Source: DATKHR01 sp035510155 (GTDB lineage: Bacteria > Acidobacteriota > Vicinamibacteria > Vicinamibacterales > CAVVIG01). From it: DNA of 64,000 nt. The first letter of the stretch is position 1. Each line of letters begins with the position of its first letter. A model generated the notes under the pieces. It did no database searches, was not told the DNA's origin, and was given only the letters and a program-made list of their open reading frames with translations. The stretch spans positions 12,730 to 76,729 of the forward strand of contig DATKHR010000088.1 in the NCBI GenBank assembly GCA_035510155.1. Direction: 5' to 3'. A program made the translations under genes and the position numbers. Shown piece by piece: positions 62,629 to 64,000 of the stretch.

Positions 62629-63402
62629 GTGGCCGTCTTTACGTTCGTGAAAGTGCGACGAATCCTCGTATGGACGACGCTTGCCGTCGTGATGCTCGCG
62701 GTCGGGTGCTCGCACGCGATGGCGCAGCCGACGGCCTGCTGCATCCCGCCTCCCGGCGAGGGCATGTCGCAGAACCCTGAGCCAGTTGCTGCGACCATCG
62801 CCGATCGCAGCGACCGGGCCGCACCGAGCGTCGGGGGGAGCGGCAGCAACCGCATGTTTGGCGTGCTGCCGAACTACGCCACCGTAGAGGATCCAGCGGA
62901 GGTCCCACCGATCAGCGCATCCGTGAAGTTCAAGCTTGCGGCGTTAAATACCTTTGATCCCTACGTCTATCCGTTTGTCGGTGCTGTCGCGGCAATGAAT
63001 CGGGGCTTCGGCACCGACGGCGTCGGTTACGCCAAGCAATACGCCGTAACATTGACAGACAATTCCATGGGCAACCTGCTCACGTCGGCGGTACTGCCGT
63101 CCGTGCTTCATCAGGATCCGCGATATTTCGCACGCGGCTCTGGTGGCTTCCTCAGCCGCCTCGCGTATGCCGCGAGTCGCAGCGTCGTCACACGCGGCGA
63201 CTCCGGGCATGCGCAGTTCAACGTGTCGGAGATTGGCGGCAACGCCATGGCGGCCGGGCTCTCCAACATGTACTATCCCGCGAGCGAACGGACCGTGACC
63301 GCAACCTTGAGCCGCTGGGGGATGCAGGTGATGTGGGATACCTTGTCGAACGAACTGAAAGAGTTCTGGCCGGACGTGCGGCGGAAGCTTCACCGTGAGT
63401 GA
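62629..63402 (+). CDS. Exported protein of unknown function
   Basis: A 257-residue protein with an N-terminal signal (ILVWTTLAVVMLAVGCSHAM), possibly a lipoprotein (VGCS). Conserved-looking blocks are FGVLPNYATVEDP, VGAVAAMNRGFGTDGVGYAK, LPSVLHQDPRYFARGSGGFL and ISRWGMQVMWDTLSNELKEF-like C-terminal residues near 240. I have seen this plan in Acidobacteriota proteins but know no function. The start is GTG at 62629; no ATG precedes the signal. Confidence 0.6.
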   Translation: MAVFTFVKVRRILVWTTLAVVMLAVGCSHAMAQPTACCIPPPGEGMSQNPEPVAATIADRSDRAAPSVGGSGSNRMFGVLPNYATVEDPAEVPPISASVKFKLAALNTFDPYVYPFVGAVAAMNRGFGTDGVGYAKQYAVTLTDNSMGNLLTSAVLPSVLHQDPRYFARGSGGFLSRLAYAASRSVVTRGDSGHAQFNVSEIGGNAMAAGLSNMYYPASERTVTATLSRWGMQVMWDTLSNELKEFWPDVRRKLHRE

Positions 63403-63512
63403 TCGTGAACGTGGGTGATGCCCGCGGGCCTCGGCCGAGAGGTCCTCGCAAGTTGTTGAAAACAGCGGGGAAGTTTTGTGGCTGGCTGCGGGACGACGTC
63501 CGCAACTGGCGG

Positions 63513-64000
63513 TTACACGACGACGTTCTTCGAATCGCCCGCAAGGAACGAAAGGACATTGTCGATTGCCATCGCGAGGCCTGCCTCTGTCGTTTCCGGC
63601 GTGATACCCGCGGCGTGCGGTGTGAGCACCACGTTGTCCAGCGCGTGCAGCGGCGAATCTGCTGGTAACGGCTCGGTTTCGAACACATCCAGGCCGGCTG
63701 CAGCAATCCGATTCGCCCGCAGCGCGTCGATCAGGTCCGCTTCTCTGACGATCGCCCCGCGAGCCGTGTTCACGAACACCGCGTGCGGCTTCATGAGCTC
63801 GAACTGTTCACGGCCGATCAGCCCGGTTGTTTCCGGCGATTGTCGGACGTGCACGCTGACAACGTCGGACTGTCGAAAGACGTTTTCGAACGACACGTAT
63901 TCGATGCCATCGGCGCGTGGTCGAAACGTCCAGGCGATCACGTGCATTCCAATCGCCTTTCCAAGTGCGGCAACTTCCCGGCCGATAGCGCCCGTGCCGA
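63513..64000 (-). CDS. D-2-hydroxyacid dehydrogenase, N-terminus cut by window edge
   Basis: The 162 visible residues are the NAD-binding and C-terminal part of a D-isomer-specific 2-hydroxyacid dehydrogenase. The Rossmann motif GTGAIGREVAALGKAIGMHV is at the edge, followed by the catalytic blocks VNTARGAIVREADLIDALR (Arg) and LTPHAAGITPETTE (His). The sequence favours the phosphoglycerate dehydrogenase-like branch, but the substrate-binding N-terminus lies outside the window. It is convergent with the exported protein gene, 110 bp away. Confidence 0.85.
   Translation of the reverse strand, partial: GTGAIGREVAALGKAIGMHVIAWTFRPRADGIEYVSFENVFRQSDVVSVHVRQSPETTGLIGREQFELMKPHAVFVNTARGAIVREADLIDALRANRIAAAGLDVFETEPLPADSPLHALDNVVLTPHAAGITPETTEAGLAMAIDNVLSFLAGDSKNVVV

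Overview
The window is GC-rich bacterial chromosome with about 44 densely packed genes and no sign of phage, transposon, CRISPR array or RNA gene. The gene content points to Acidobacteriota, probably the Vicinamibacteria lineage. Pointers are two ADOP-type FtsX/MacB-like permeases (one beside a PadR regulator), a large TonB-dependent receptor with an N-terminal carboxypeptidase-regulatory-like domain, a sortilin/VPS10-type exo-enzyme, S9, M29 and M61 peptidases, and an Alternative Complex III plus caa3 oxidase cluster. This assignment is inferred from gene content, not from a marker gene.

Layout. 1-4.6 kb: argininosuccinate lyase (cut by the left edge), an FHA-GAF-PP2C phosphatase, a GNAT acetyltransferase and a D-2-hydroxyacid dehydrogenase. 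4.6-13.6 kb: secreted VPS10/BNR protein, FAD-linked oxidase, coiled-coil membrane protein, M61 peptidase, agmatinase. 13.7-18.6 kb: APC permease, a two-domain thioredoxin-fold protein with an in-frame TGA at a redox-motif Cys position (candidate selenoprotein), a zinc-ribbon protein and an S9 peptidase. 18.8-31.3 kb: one respiratory operon, actABCDEF, a small membrane protein, sco, and ctaCDEF, behind a promoter with a Rex-like operator. 31.3-41.8 kb: sensor kinase-receiver hybrid, glycosyltransferase, M29 aminopeptidase, membrane patatin, ExeA-like ATPase with a probable SPOR domain, GT39-like membrane protein. 41.8-45.1 kb: DksA/TraR-like protein, YCII protein, DUF899 remnant, ECF42-like sigma factor, RES-Xre toxin-antitoxin pair. 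45.3-50.8 kb: PadR and two convergent ADOP permeases. 50.9-57.3 kb: Tat-exported double-VOC protein, secreted protein, PHP protein, pirin, GntR/FCD regulator. 57.5-64 kb: TonB receptor, VOC protein, ECF41/SigJ-like sigma factor, an exported protein of unknown function, and a D-2-hydroxyacid dehydrogenase cut by the right edge.

How the genes work together. The respiratory operon should carry electrons from quinol through Alternative Complex III directly to a caa3-type oxidase whose subunit II has its own cytochrome c domain; Sco would load the CuA site.

The two most unusual signals are these. First, the UGA-containing thioredoxin-fold gene (15089-15823, minus strand), with a hairpin just downstream of the UGA that resembles a bacterial SECIS element. 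Second, several families of short-period (7- and 9-nt) repeats that sit at gene borders and have been absorbed in frame into coding sequences, including the start of ActB and loops of the candidate selenoprotein and the permease.
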